From Paenibacillus sp. URB8-2 (GTDB lineage: Bacteria > Bacillota > Bacilli > Paenibacillales > Paenibacillaceae): DNA of 64,000 nucleotides. The stretch covers positions 558,001 to 622,000 of the forward strand of contig NZ_AP023239.1 in the NCBI RefSeq assembly GCF_013393385.1, in the 5' to 3' direction. Numbering within the stretch: position 1 is the stretch's first letter; each line of letters begins with the position of its first letter. Positions 16,170 to 25,527 of the stretch are shown here, piece by piece. The notes beneath the pieces are model-generated. The model had not been told where the DNA came from and ran no database searches. It saw nothing but the letters and a program-made list of their open reading frames with translations. The position numbers were made by a program, and so were the translations under genes.

Positions 16170-17153
16170 ATGGATTATGTCAAACTTGGCCGTACCGGTC
16201 TGGAAGTCTCCCGATTATGTCTTGGCTGCATGAGTTATGGGGTGCCCGAACGCGGAATGGCTCCCTGGTCGCTGAATGAAGAGGAGAGCAGACCCTTCAT
16301 TAAAAGAGCGCTGGAGCTCGGGATTAACTTTTTCGATACGGCAAATGTGTACTCCGACGGAACAAGCGAAGAAATTGTCGGACGCGCCCTGAAGGAATAT
16401 ACCCGCCGGGATGAGGTGGTCATCGCGACAAAGGTATTTTTCCGTATGAGTCCGGGCCCAAATGGTGCGGGACTTTCCCGCAAGGCAATCCTGAGCGAAG
16501 TTGATAACAGCCTGAAACGGCTGGGTACGGATTACATTGACTTGTACCAGATCCACCGTTGGGATAATACGACGCCGATTGAAGAGACGATGGAGGCGCT
16601 CCATGATGTCGTGAAGGCAGGCAAGGCCAGATATATCGGAGCGTCTTCCATGTATGCTTGGCAGTTCCTAAAGGCGCAGCATATTGCCGAACGCAACGGC
16701 TGGACCAAGTTTGTCTCCATGCAGAATTTCTACAATTTACTGTACAGGGAAGAAGAGAGGGAGATGCTGCCGCTTTGCCTTGAAGAGGGAATCGGCGTCA
16801 TTCCGTGGAGTCCGCTTGCCAGAGGCAAGCTAACCCGGGATTGGGAGGAACAGACCGCCCGTTCGGAGAAAGACGCAGCCGGACAAGCATTTTATTCGAA
16901 AATGGCCGACGCCGACCGCAAGGTGGTGGAGAAAGTGGCCGAGATTGCCGCCAAACGGGACATTCCGCGCGCGCAGGTTGCCCTTGCGTGGGTGCTGCAA
17001 AAGGAGGCGGTAACCGCCCCGATCATCGGCGCAACAAAGCCCCATCACCTGGAGGATGCCGTAGCCGCGCTGTCGGTTAAGCTGGATGCTGACGAAATGG
17101 CGAGCCTTGAGGAGCCTTATGTACCGCACCCGGTTCTGGGTAATCTTAGCTAG
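16170..17153 (+). CDS. Aldo/keto reductase (second)
   Basis: A 327-residue reductase. The tetrad is in FFDTANVYSDG (Asp, Tyr), VIATKVFF (Lys) and DLYQIHRWD (His), with PIIGATKPHHLEDAV near the C-terminus. It resembles the YajO/IolS-type group more than its neighbour at 13649. The ATG at 16170 follows AAAGGAG at the right distance; the longer open frame from 15990 has no such site. It has its own transcription unit: a terminator precedes and another follows. Confidence 0.9.
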   Translation: MDYVKLGRTGLEVSRLCLGCMSYGVPERGMAPWSLNEEESRPFIKRALELGINFFDTANVYSDGTSEEIVGRALKEYTRRDEVVIATKVFFRMSPGPNGAGLSRKAILSEVDNSLKRLGTDYIDLYQIHRWDNTTPIEETMEALHDVVKAGKARYIGASSMYAWQFLKAQHIAERNGWTKFVSMQNFYNLLYREEEREMLPLCLEEGIGVIPWSPLARGKLTRDWEEQTARSEKDAAGQAFYSKMADADRKVVEKVAEIAAKRDIPRAQVALAWVLQKEAVTAPIIGATKPHHLEDAVAALSVKLDADEMASLEEPYVPHPVLGNLS

Positions 17154-17205
17154 GGCGGGCCATTATTCACTTTATTTAGTTAAGTTCGGTTCAGAGAGAC
17201 TTACC

Positions 17206-17241
17206 GCCCCAAGGTCATTATTGATCTTGGGGCATTTTTTT
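17206..17241 (+). terminator. Terminator after second aldo/keto reductase
   Basis: GCCCCAAG...CTTGGGGC stem, extended by a GATC-type inner helix, followed by seven T. Confidence 0.85.
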
Positions 17242-17283
17242 GCGGAACCCAAAAATATTGAACATCTGACAAAGAACTTAGAA

Positions 17284-17300
17284 TTTAAAGCGCTTTCACA
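17284..17300 (+). promoter_or_regulatory. cre-like / LacI-type operator
   Basis: TTTAAAGCGCTTTCAC contains the AAAGCGCTTT core of catabolite-responsive elements (CcpA) and related LacI-family operators. It lies 45 bp before the GH32-like gene of the sugar operon, in the expected promoter position. Confidence 0.6.
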
Positions 17301-17344
17301 TCCCCTTATAATCAAGTCAGGACACAAGAAAGGGGCCGCATACC

Positions 17345-18820
17345 ATGTCGAACCTGTTTTACAAGCCAGAGGGGGCTTGGGTGGGAGATCTCATTCCCTT
17401 TTACAAAGACGGTACATTCCGGTTGTTCTATCTCCATGATTGGAGGGAGAATAAGAGTATTCACGGAGAAGGAACCTCCTGGTTCGAGCTCCGCACAAGC
17501 GATTTCGTGCACTACGAGGAAAAAGGCGAAATGTTGAAGCATGGAAGCGTGAGCGAGCAAGACTTGAATTGTTATACCGGCTCCATCATTGAAGCCGAAG
17601 GCGAATTTCATCTGTTCTATACGGGCCTGAATCCGTACCCGGACTTCACTGAGGACGGCGAGCCGCTCCAATGCGTCATGCACGCCGTGAGCAAGGATAT
17701 GGAGTCGTGGCGGAAAATTCCCGAGGACACCTTCTACTCTGACGGGATTCAATATGAAAGGCATGACTGGCGCGATCCCTTCGTGTTCTGGAACGAGGAG
17801 GAGAGGGAATACTGGATGCTGCTCGCCGCTAGGAATAAGGAAGGCCCGTCCCGGCGCCGGGGGTGCATTGCATTGTGCGCTTCCGAGGATCTGAGGAAAT
17901 GGGAAATCCGCAAGCCGTTTTGGGACCCGAAAATGTACATTACCCACGAGTGTCCGGACTTGTTCCGGATCGGGGAATGGTGGTATCTGGTATACTCCAC
18001 ATTCTCGGACCGGTTCGTCACCCATTACCGCATGAGCAAATCGTTAAGCGGGCCTTGGACGGCGCCGAGGAACGACGCGTTTGACGCCAGAGCGTTCTAT
18101 GCCGCGAAGACATGGAGCGACGGAAACCGGCGGTACGCGTTCGGTTGGGACCCCAGCAGGGAGAACGAGGATGATTACGGGGATTGGCAGTGGGCCGGCA
18201 ATTTAGTCGTGCACGAGGTCGTTCAAGAACCGGACGGAACGTTGACGGTGCGCATACCGGAGACCGTGTCTCGGCATTTTGCAAACAGGCAGGCTGCGGA
18301 GTGGGGCTTACGGCTCGGGGAGTGGAAGGTATCCGAAGAACGTATCTCTGCGGCGGCTGACGAAACCTTCTCCTGCATTGCGGCCGGCTCCATGCCCGAA
18401 ACGTGCATGATTTCAGCCCGGCTATCCTTCTCCGAAGGGATGAGAAGCTGCGGCATCATGCTGCGGGCTAGCGAAGATCTGGATGAAGCCTACTATGTTC
18501 GCCTTGAACCAATTCATAACCGGCTCGTGTTCGACATGTGGCCCCGGAGGGTGAAGGGCGAGGCGCAGTGGCATATCAATGGCGACCGCCCTCATGCGGT
18601 TGAGCTTGAAGTGCCGATTGAATTGCAAGCGGATACGGTATATGATATCCGGATCGTGGTGGAGAATTCCGTATGCGTCGTGTACTTGGCAGACCGGGTC
18701 GCGATGACGACACGCCTTTATAATCTGAAAACCGGAAGCTGGGGCTGCTTTGTCCAGGAAGGTAGGGCGCAATTTGAGCAGGCAACTTTATCCGTTCCAA
18801 GCGAACAGGAGGTAGTATAG
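17345..18820 (+). CDS. GH32-like glycoside hydrolase (fructosidase type)
   Basis: A 491-residue cytoplasmic protein (no signal peptide). A five-blade-propeller hydrolase of clan GH-J is indicated by WRDPFVFW (RDP at residues 143-145, transition-state Asp) and THECPDLF (EC at 202-203, acid/base Glu). The canonical WMNDPNG start is replaced by AWVGDLIPFY, where Asp15 could be the nucleophile, so this is a divergent subgroup. A C-terminal beta-sandwich (~residues 330-485) follows. First gene of an operon with a sugar ABC transporter; the next start codon lies directly after its stop. Likely splits an imported fructoside; substrate not certain. Confidence 0.8.
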   Translation: MSNLFYKPEGAWVGDLIPFYKDGTFRLFYLHDWRENKSIHGEGTSWFELRTSDFVHYEEKGEMLKHGSVSEQDLNCYTGSIIEAEGEFHLFYTGLNPYPDFTEDGEPLQCVMHAVSKDMESWRKIPEDTFYSDGIQYERHDWRDPFVFWNEEEREYWMLLAARNKEGPSRRRGCIALCASEDLRKWEIRKPFWDPKMYITHECPDLFRIGEWWYLVYSTFSDRFVTHYRMSKSLSGPWTAPRNDAFDARAFYAAKTWSDGNRRYAFGWDPSRENEDDYGDWQWAGNLVVHEVVQEPDGTLTVRIPETVSRHFANRQAAEWGLRLGEWKVSEERISAAADETFSCIAAGSMPETCMISARLSFSEGMRSCGIMLRASEDLDEAYYVRLEPIHNRLVFDMWPRRVKGEAQWHINGDRPHAVELEVPIELQADTVYDIRIVVENSVCVVYLADRVAMTTRLYNLKTGSWGCFVQEGRAQFEQATLSVPSEQEVV

Positions 18821-20182
18821 ATGAAACGTTACGTCAAATGGCTGGTTCTCGCGTTATCGCTTGTAGTGCTGACGGCAATAGTAAGCGCTTGCGGAGGCGG
18901 CAGCAATACAGGCAGCGCTGCGGAAAATGGTTCGGGAGCTCCTGCGAACGAGGGGAAGAAAGCGGACAAGAAAACCTACAAATGGTTCGTGGCCCGCGGC
19001 GTAGACAGTCCTCCGGCCGTTACCGTTAAGGAAATCGCTGATGAATTCTCGAAGACGCATCCGGAATTCGAGCTGGTTCTGGAAGGTACGGGCGACCGCC
19101 CATCCTATTTGCAGAAGCTGCGGACATTGATCGCGAGCAACGAGATGCCCGCCATGTTCGACACCGATCCCGACGCCTATGCTTCCAAGCTGGTGGAGAA
19201 GGGCAAGCTGGTCGATATGAAGAAACTGCTGCAGGACCTTGGGAAATACGACGCGTTCCGACCGGTTGCCCTGCAATATCAGCAGTTCGCAGACGGCAGC
19301 ATGTACACTCTCCCGATCGAATACGGGATCGAGGTATTCTGGTACAACATCAAGATGTTTAAGGATCTTGGCCTGGAACCGCCAAAGACGTTCGATGAGT
19401 TCATGAAGGTATCCGAGACGCTCAAGCAGAACGGGATTACGCCGATTGCCGTCGACGGCAAGGACAAATGGCCGGTTCTCCGGTACCTGGCGTTCGAGCC
19501 TTTCCGCATGACCGGCAATGATTTTATCGAGAACGTAAAGCAAGGCAAGGCCTCCTTCAAGGACCCGGCGGGCATGGCAGGCATTAAACTCGTTCACGAA
19601 CTGGGCACCAAAGGGTACTTCCAGCAAGGGTTTTCTTCAACGGATTATACAGCTGCGCGCGATTTGTTCCTGGCCGGCAAGACCGGTATCTACTACATGG
19701 GTTCGTGGGAAACGATGAATTTCGCCAACGACAAAGTGAGCGAGGACATGAAGGACAACATCGGATTCTTCAGGCTTCCCATGATGGAAGGCGCCAAGAC
19801 GGCGGAGAATGATTATTTCATTAATTCGGGCATCGGCGTTGCATTCAATCAGGAGACCTTCGACGATACGATGAAGGAATTCGTCAAATTCCTCCTGGAG
19901 AAATACCCGGAAGCTTATACGAAAAAAGGCCAATTCTCGCCTTTCAATTATTCGCTGGATCAGGCGCAAGGGATGCCGGAGGTTTTCTATAAAATTCAGG
20001 ACGAAATTGCAAAGTCCGGAAGCGTCTTCGCGGTGCCGTGGGATACGCGCCTCGACCCGGCCACAAATGAGCTGCTTGGCAACGAGCTGAACGCCTTGGC
20101 TCTCGGAGCCCATACCCCGGATGATTTTGCGGAATTAATGGATCAGGCGATTAAAGAAAACGCGCCGAAATATTTCAAATAA
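18821..20182 (+). CDS. Sugar ABC transporter substrate-binding lipoprotein
   Basis: A 453-residue family-1 extracellular solute-binding protein. The lipoprotein signal ends in VSAC with Cys24 as the lipidated residue, followed by a Gly/Ser/Asn-rich linker. The mature part shows YKWFVARGVDSPPAVTVKEI and GKTGIYYMGSWE, typical of oligosaccharide-binding proteins. The ribosome site GGAGG lies inside the end of the upstream gene, so the two are translationally linked. Delivers a sugar to the following permeases; no ATPase gene is present, so a shared MsmK/MsmX-type ATPase is probably used. Confidence 0.92.
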   Translation: MKRYVKWLVLALSLVVLTAIVSACGGGSNTGSAAENGSGAPANEGKKADKKTYKWFVARGVDSPPAVTVKEIADEFSKTHPEFELVLEGTGDRPSYLQKLRTLIASNEMPAMFDTDPDAYASKLVEKGKLVDMKKLLQDLGKYDAFRPVALQYQQFADGSMYTLPIEYGIEVFWYNIKMFKDLGLEPPKTFDEFMKVSETLKQNGITPIAVDGKDKWPVLRYLAFEPFRMTGNDFIENVKQGKASFKDPAGMAGIKLVHELGTKGYFQQGFSSTDYTAARDLFLAGKTGIYYMGSWETMNFANDKVSEDMKDNIGFFRLPMMEGAKTAENDYFINSGIGVAFNQETFDDTMKEFVKFLLEKYPEAYTKKGQFSPFNYSLDQAQGMPEVFYKIQDEIAKSGSVFAVPWDTRLDPATNELLGNELNALALGAHTPDDFAELMDQAIKENAPKYFK

Positions 20183-20236
20183 CCACGCTGATAAGCATGC
20201 TGAACAACCGGCCAGCCGGATTTTCGGTTGGCCGGA

Positions 20237-21157
20237 ATGAAGCACAAAATTTATAAGTGGGGAATGAGCAAAGGTATGGATAAAATCCTCCGCAACCGCA
20301 AAGCCGTTCTCGTCTTCCTGCTGCCGGCATTGCTCGTGTATTTGTTCACCGTTCTGGCGCCCATCCTCTGGTCGATGTATTTCAGCTTCTTCTCCTGGGA
20401 CGGGGTTTCCGATATGGTCTATATCGGCTTTGACAATTATGCCAAGATGTTCGGCGGCGACAAGACGTTCTGGAAGGCATTCAGCAACAACCTGATCTAT
20501 GTTTTCATTATTGTGGCCATGCAGGTGTTTCTCGGATTGTTAGTTGCCATCTTGCTGACCAGCATCACCAAAGGCAGAGAACTATTTAAAACGCTGTATT
20601 TCGCTCCCGCAATTATCACATCGGTAGCCATAGCGCAGCTGTTCACAAGCGTATACTCGTTCGAACCGGTCGGAATATTGAATTTTATTCTGCAGCAACT
20701 CGGTCTTGGAGAGTGGAGCAAGCCTTGGCTGTCCGACCTGAAGTGGGCGCTTGGCGCCGTATCGGTGCCCGAAGGCTGGCGCTACATCGGTCTTTATATG
20801 ATCATCTTGTATACTGCGCTCATTTCCATTCCTTCCGATCTCGAGGAAGCCGCGAGAATTGACGGAGCTTCTTCCTGGAACCTGTTTTGTTCGATCAAAA
20901 TGCCGCTGATTAAGCCGGTACTGATGGTTTCAATTATTATGGCTACTACGGGAGCTTTAAAAGGGCTCGACATCCCGTATCTCATGACGAACGGGGGACC
21001 GGGCCGCGTGACGGAACTGCTGCCGACTTATATGTACAAAACCGCATTTTCCAGTCTGAACTTCGGCTATGGCAGCGCGATGGCTGTATTTATCGTCATT
21101 GAGAGCCTCATTGCCGTCGCCTTTATCAGACGGATGATGGACAGTAAGGAGACCTGA
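20237..21157 (+). CDS. Sugar ABC transporter permease (MsmF/UgpA type)
   Basis: About 306 residues with six membrane helices and the inner-membrane EAA loop (DLEEAARIDGASSWNLFCSIKMPLIKPVL) that contacts the ATPase. The start is uncertain: the ATG at 20237 was chosen, but an ATG at 20264 or 20276 is possible. The 54-bp gap after the binding-protein gene contains a short GGCCGG-type hairpin (CAACCGGCCAGCCGG...CCGGC) that could lower downstream expression relative to the binding protein. Confidence 0.9.
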   Translation: MKHKIYKWGMSKGMDKILRNRKAVLVFLLPALLVYLFTVLAPILWSMYFSFFSWDGVSDMVYIGFDNYAKMFGGDKTFWKAFSNNLIYVFIIVAMQVFLGLLVAILLTSITKGRELFKTLYFAPAIITSVAIAQLFTSVYSFEPVGILNFILQQLGLGEWSKPWLSDLKWALGAVSVPEGWRYIGLYMIILYTALISIPSDLEEAARIDGASSWNLFCSIKMPLIKPVLMVSIIMATTGALKGLDIPYLMTNGGPGRVTELLPTYMYKTAFSSLNFGYGSAMAVFIVIESLIAVAFIRRMMDSKET

Positions 21158-21159
21158 AA

Positions 21160-21993
21160 ATGAAATATTCTCGCTATTCCAAGGCGGTTCTTGCGGTTAT
21201 TTCCTTGGTTTTGCTCGTCATTCAAGTGTATCCGCTCATATGGGTGTTCATCTCCAGTTTTAAGGCGCCCACCGATTTTTCCGGCGATAACCCGCTTAGC
21301 CTGCCCAGCCAATTTACATTGGATAATTATCTGAACGTTTGGCGCAAAGGGAATTTGGGCACTTATTTTTCCAACAGTATCATCGTCGCCGTAACGACCA
21401 TCGTTCTGGTGATTCTGTTCAGCGCCATGGCCGCTTTCGTGATTGAGAAGATGCGTTTTAAATGGAGCCAAAGCGTGCTGTTCCTGTTCCTGTGCGGCAT
21501 CATGATCCCGATTCAGGTCGTGCTCATCCCGCTGTTCATTCTGTATAACAAAACGGGGATTATCAATACGCTGACTTCTCTAATTTTGCCCCAAGTAGGT
21601 TTTGCTCTGCCGATCTCGATCTACCTTTTTGTCTGCTTCTACAAATACATCTCGAATGAGATTATGGAGGCCGCTGTCATGGACGGCTGCGGAATTTACC
21701 AGGTGTTCTGGCGGATGATTTTCCCCCTTTCCCGCAATACGATCGTCACGGTTGTCGTCATGAATCTGATTTTCATCTGGAATGAGTTTATCTTCGCCAA
21801 TACGTTCATTCACGACCTGAGCTCGCGGACCCTTCCGGTTGGTCTGATGGATTACATCGGCCAGTACGGCCTGACGGATTGGGGAGCGACCTATGCGGCA
21901 ATCAGCATTACGACAATCCCGACCATGCTGGTGTACTTCATTTTTAACAAGAGCGTGATTTCCGGCATGACTGCTGGAGCGACGAAAGGTTGA
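21160..21993 (+). CDS. Sugar ABC transporter permease (MsmG/UgpE type)
   Basis: A 277-residue partner permease with six membrane helices; the EAA loop is EIMEAAVMDGCGIYQVFWRMIFPLSRN. It starts 2 bp after the stop of the first permease. Forms the heterodimeric channel for the sugar bound by the upstream lipoprotein. Confidence 0.92.
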   Translation: MKYSRYSKAVLAVISLVLLVIQVYPLIWVFISSFKAPTDFSGDNPLSLPSQFTLDNYLNVWRKGNLGTYFSNSIIVAVTTIVLVILFSAMAAFVIEKMRFKWSQSVLFLFLCGIMIPIQVVLIPLFILYNKTGIINTLTSLILPQVGFALPISIYLFVCFYKYISNEIMEAAVMDGCGIYQVFWRMIFPLSRNTIVTVVVMNLIFIWNEFIFANTFIHDLSSRTLPVGLMDYIGQYGLTDWGATYAAISITTIPTMLVYFIFNKSVISGMTAGATKG

Positions 21994-22067
21994 TCTACCA
22001 TCTGCCTTGGGCTGAAGGTATACTGAAGGTACAGGCTTTATACTATTCTTAAGGGCAGAGGGATTTC

Positions 22068-23807
22068 ATGAAAATAACCCGGCCGTTCCTGTCGATCAGC
22101 ATCCGGAGCAAGATTATCATTTTATCCATCGCCTGCTCCCTGCTACCGCTTGTCCTGATCGCTTCCTTAACCTTTGTTTATTTGAGCAAGGTGGTCGAGA
22201 ACAAGGTGTCCGATACTACCTCCAATCTGCTCGGCTCCATCAACTGGAATATCCAGACTTTCGTGAACGACGTCGAAACGATTTCGAAACTGATGCTGTC
22301 TTCCCGCGACGTTCAAAGCTTCCTTTCTTATGACAAGAATGATTTCAAGAAAATCTATGACCTTCAGAATGCCACCCGCAACCTGATCGTCAATATTTCC
22401 AACAACAAATCGTATATACGTTACGTTTATGTTGGCAGTGAGCAAAGGGAACTGATCATCACGAACCAGTGGGACCGATTAACTTATGATCATATCTATC
22501 AGGAGGTCTCCCGGTCGAAATGGTATCGGCAGGTGGGCGACATGGGCGGCAGAGGATTGTGGCTGAGCAGCAATGAAGTCCGTCTCGTCAAAAATAGTCC
22601 GGATTTGCTGCTGTACGGCAAACGATTAAACAACCTGGATACGCTCGAACCGATCGGCATGCTGATCATTTCCATTGATAGACGGGTCTTCGACGAAATG
22701 TTCAAAGACATTACCAATGCGGAAAACGGGCATCTTATGATTCTGGATCAAAATCAGGTCATCTTTTACAACTCCCGAACCGCCGATTTGAAGCAGATTC
22801 CGCAAAAGGAATTGAACCTGCTCTATGATCTGCCTGAACGGGGCACCCGTATTGATACGGTGGGCGGAGAACGTTATGTCGTCACCTTCGATACGAATCC
22901 GGGAACCCGGTGGAAAGTGGTCAGCATGATCCCCTATTCCAACATCAATTCGGAAATCGTCTTGATTCGCAATGTTACGCTTTCCTTGACGCTGGTGGCT
23001 TTCCTGCTCGCCGCCTATGGTTCGTACCTGATCTCTAAACGGATCACCAAGCAGTTGACCTTGCTCTCTTCCGTCGCCCGAAAAGCGGCCAAACGGGAGG
23101 AAATAGACGGCATCCTCTTTGAGGAGAAGGACGAAATCGGAAAGATCGGCAATCAATTCCTTCGGACCTTCCGCACCAACAGCGAACTGTCGGATAAGCT
23201 GATGGAAGCCAAGCTGAAGGAGAAGGAAGCGGAGCTGCATGCGCTGCAGAGTCAGATCAACCCTCATTTCCTATACAATACGCTGAATTCCATCTATCTG
23301 ATGGCGGAACGAATCGGCGCCAAAAATATTTCCAAAATGGTCATGTCTCTTTCCAACTTTTTTAAATTAAGCTTGAACAACGGAGACTATATTACGACTG
23401 TCGGCAATGAAATCGACCAGGTGAAAAATTATCTGGAGATTCAAAACATCCGCTATAACGGAAAATTTGAGGTGGCCATCGACCTGGAGCCGGGAATCGA
23501 GCAGATCCCGATGTTGAAGCTCCTGATCCAGCCGCTGGTGGAGAATGCGATCTTTCATGGAATTGAGCTAAAAGAGGACAAAGGGAACATTGCCATTCGG
23601 GCCCGAAGAGAAGGGGAGACGCTTGTATTTGAAGTAGAGGATGACGGAGTAGGTTTTGATTCGGCGGTTACGCGGCCAAGGGGATATGCGTTGAGGAATA
23701 TACAGGAGAGAATCCAATTGCATTACGGCCATGACCGCGGGATTCGCATAGACAGCGTTCCGGGCGCCGGAACCAAAGTTACCCTTGAGATCGGCATCAT
23801 CGATTAA
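22068..23807 (+). CDS. Sensor histidine kinase, YesM family
   Basis: A 579-residue kinase. Membrane helix 1 (~residues 17-40), an extracytoplasmic sensor domain of ~250 residues, helix 2 (~300-322), HAMP, then the LytS/YesM-type kinase core with LQSQINPHFLYNTLNSI (phospho-acceptor His) and the ATPase motifs LVENAIFHGI, VEDDGVGFD. Pairs with the AraC-type response regulator 28 bp downstream. By analogy with YesMN systems it probably senses the sugar, or the loaded binding protein, and induces the transporter operon. Confidence 0.92.
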   Translation: MKITRPFLSISIRSKIIILSIACSLLPLVLIASLTFVYLSKVVENKVSDTTSNLLGSINWNIQTFVNDVETISKLMLSSRDVQSFLSYDKNDFKKIYDLQNATRNLIVNISNNKSYIRYVYVGSEQRELIITNQWDRLTYDHIYQEVSRSKWYRQVGDMGGRGLWLSSNEVRLVKNSPDLLLYGKRLNNLDTLEPIGMLIISIDRRVFDEMFKDITNAENGHLMILDQNQVIFYNSRTADLKQIPQKELNLLYDLPERGTRIDTVGGERYVVTFDTNPGTRWKVVSMIPYSNINSEIVLIRNVTLSLTLVAFLLAAYGSYLISKRITKQLTLLSSVARKAAKREEIDGILFEEKDEIGKIGNQFLRTFRTNSELSDKLMEAKLKEKEAELHALQSQINPHFLYNTLNSIYLMAERIGAKNISKMVMSLSNFFKLSLNNGDYITTVGNEIDQVKNYLEIQNIRYNGKFEVAIDLEPGIEQIPMLKLLIQPLVENAIFHGIELKEDKGNIAIRARREGETLVFEVEDDGVGFDSAVTRPRGYALRNIQERIQLHYGHDRGIRIDSVPGAGTKVTLEIGIID

Positions 23808-23835
23808 CATCTGGCTATGAAAGGGGGAACAGGTC

Positions 23836-25419
23836 ATGCATAAACTTTTTATAGCAGATGATGAACAGCTTGTTGTGGAAACGCTGTCATCCGTGATCGA
23901 TTGGAACGCGTCCGGGGTACGGATTGCGGGGACGGCCAACAACGGCAAGCAGGCGCTGGAACGGATTCTGCAGTGCGATCCGGACGTTGTCCTGACCGAT
24001 ATCCGAATGCCCGGGATGAGCGGGCTTGAGCTAATTCGCGCCTTGAAGGAGAGAGGCTGCAAAGCGGAATGTATCATCGTGAGCGGGTATTCCGAGTTTG
24101 AATACGCCAAGGAAGCCATTGAGCTGGAGGCGGTGGATTATCTGATCAAGCCGGCCGAGCTTGAGGAAGTGGCCAAGACCGTCACGAAGGCGATCGAGCG
24201 TATGAAGCGTAAAGCGGACCCGGCAGGGAATCGCCCTGAGCTGCGGATCGCCAATGCGCTGGATCGGGCGGTGTTTACCGATCTCATCGTCCATGCCAAA
24301 CGTCCGTCGTTTGATCAGAAGCCGTACGAACGCTATGACCAGTTTGCGGCCATCGTGATCGGAAGCCCGGAGGCGCTCTGGCTCGAACGGATGAAGAGCA
24401 GCGGCGTTACGGATGCTCTCCTCGGTTTTTTGGCAAGTCGCGGGATCGCTGTGGATCTGCTCTACGAGCAGCAGAAAGTCATCTTGTTATGCATGGCGGC
24501 TTTGGAGGAATCCGAGTCATTATCGGAGATTCTGATGGCTGCGGGAGCACTGTTTTCGGCTGACGGTTCCCCGGACTCGGACGATCTTGCCTTGTCGTTT
24601 GGAATCGGTCCAGTTGTAAGCGGAATCATGAAGGCTCATCTTTCTTTTCTGGCGGCGGATCAGGCTTGTCAGATGGGGCTGTTCTTCGGCGTTCCGGTAA
24701 CGGATGGGAACGCTTGGCCGGAGATCACCCGCATTTCTGAGAGATTGCTCTCCGATTGGTTTGACCAAATACAATCCTTTGTCCGTTACGAACAGAAAGA
24801 GTTCGAAGAGATGCTCGAGCGTTGGACGGAATGGGGGACGGGGCGATTGATCGCTCCCGTTACCCTGAAGAAGGCCGGCATCCAATGGGTGAACCGCTTG
24901 CTCGATCTGATCGAGCAGGACTATGGAATTAAGATCGAGAGCGTGATCGGAGACAGGACACGGCTGATTGACGGGATACTGGAAGCGCCGGATTGGGCGT
25001 CTTTGCAGAAACAGTGCCAGGATTGCGCGCAGGCTGTGCAATTTTATTTGAACGTTACGAAAACCACACTGAAAGAAAAGGTGGTTCAAGAAATCAAAGC
25101 TTATCTGGAATCCCATTACCATGAAAATATCCAGCTCGACCAATTGGCGGAGCGGTTCGACCTTAACGCTTCCTATGTCAGCCACTTATATTCCAAATCG
25201 ACCGGGCAGACGATTCTTGAATATGTCACGCTGCTGCGCATTCAACAGGCAAAACGGATGCTAAGGGAGAGCAGCTTCAAAATCTCCAAAATCTCGCAGA
25301 ACATCGGGTATGATAACCAGCGGTATTTCTGCCAGGTGTTCAAAAAGCGTGTGGGCGTAAGCCCCGGCCAGTACAGAGAGGATCATATGATCACAATCGA
25401 AGAAAGCCGTTCGTCATGA
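23836..25419 (+). CDS. Response regulator, YesN family (REC + AraC HTH)
   Basis: A 527-residue regulator. The receiver domain is at residues 1-120, with D8/D9, phospho-acceptor Asp55 in LTDIRMPG and Lys in DYLIKPAE. The middle region is a variable linker. The C-terminal double helix-turn-helix (residues ~425-520) ends with the AraC signature IGYDNQRYFCQVFKKRVGVSPGQYR. Ribosome site AAGGGGG. Last gene of the sugar operon. Confidence 0.92.
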   Translation: MHKLFIADDEQLVVETLSSVIDWNASGVRIAGTANNGKQALERILQCDPDVVLTDIRMPGMSGLELIRALKERGCKAECIIVSGYSEFEYAKEAIELEAVDYLIKPAELEEVAKTVTKAIERMKRKADPAGNRPELRIANALDRAVFTDLIVHAKRPSFDQKPYERYDQFAAIVIGSPEALWLERMKSSGVTDALLGFLASRGIAVDLLYEQQKVILLCMAALEESESLSEILMAAGALFSADGSPDSDDLALSFGIGPVVSGIMKAHLSFLAADQACQMGLFFGVPVTDGNAWPEITRISERLLSDWFDQIQSFVRYEQKEFEEMLERWTEWGTGRLIAPVTLKKAGIQWVNRLLDLIEQDYGIKIESVIGDRTRLIDGILEAPDWASLQKQCQDCAQAVQFYLNVTKTTLKEKVVQEIKAYLESHYHENIQLDQLAERFDLNASYVSHLYSKSTGQTILEYVTLLRIQQAKRMLRESSFKISKISQNIGYDNQRYFCQVFKKRVGVSPGQYREDHMITIEESRSS

Positions 25420-25457
25420 GTTTATCTCAGCCCCCAAGGAAAGTTTCCGGAGCGGCA

Positions 25458-25509
25458 AAAAGGCCTGCGGCCTTCGTTCGCTAGTCAAGCGGACGCGGAC
25501 TGCAGGCTG
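25458..25509 (-). terminator. Terminator of the MFS gene (minus strand)
   Basis: Read leftwards, GCCTGC...GCAGGC pairs and is followed by CTTTTTG. It may also limit read-through from the convergent yesN-type gene. Confidence 0.55.
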
Positions 25510-25527
25510 TTTCGATTCATCTCCTCT

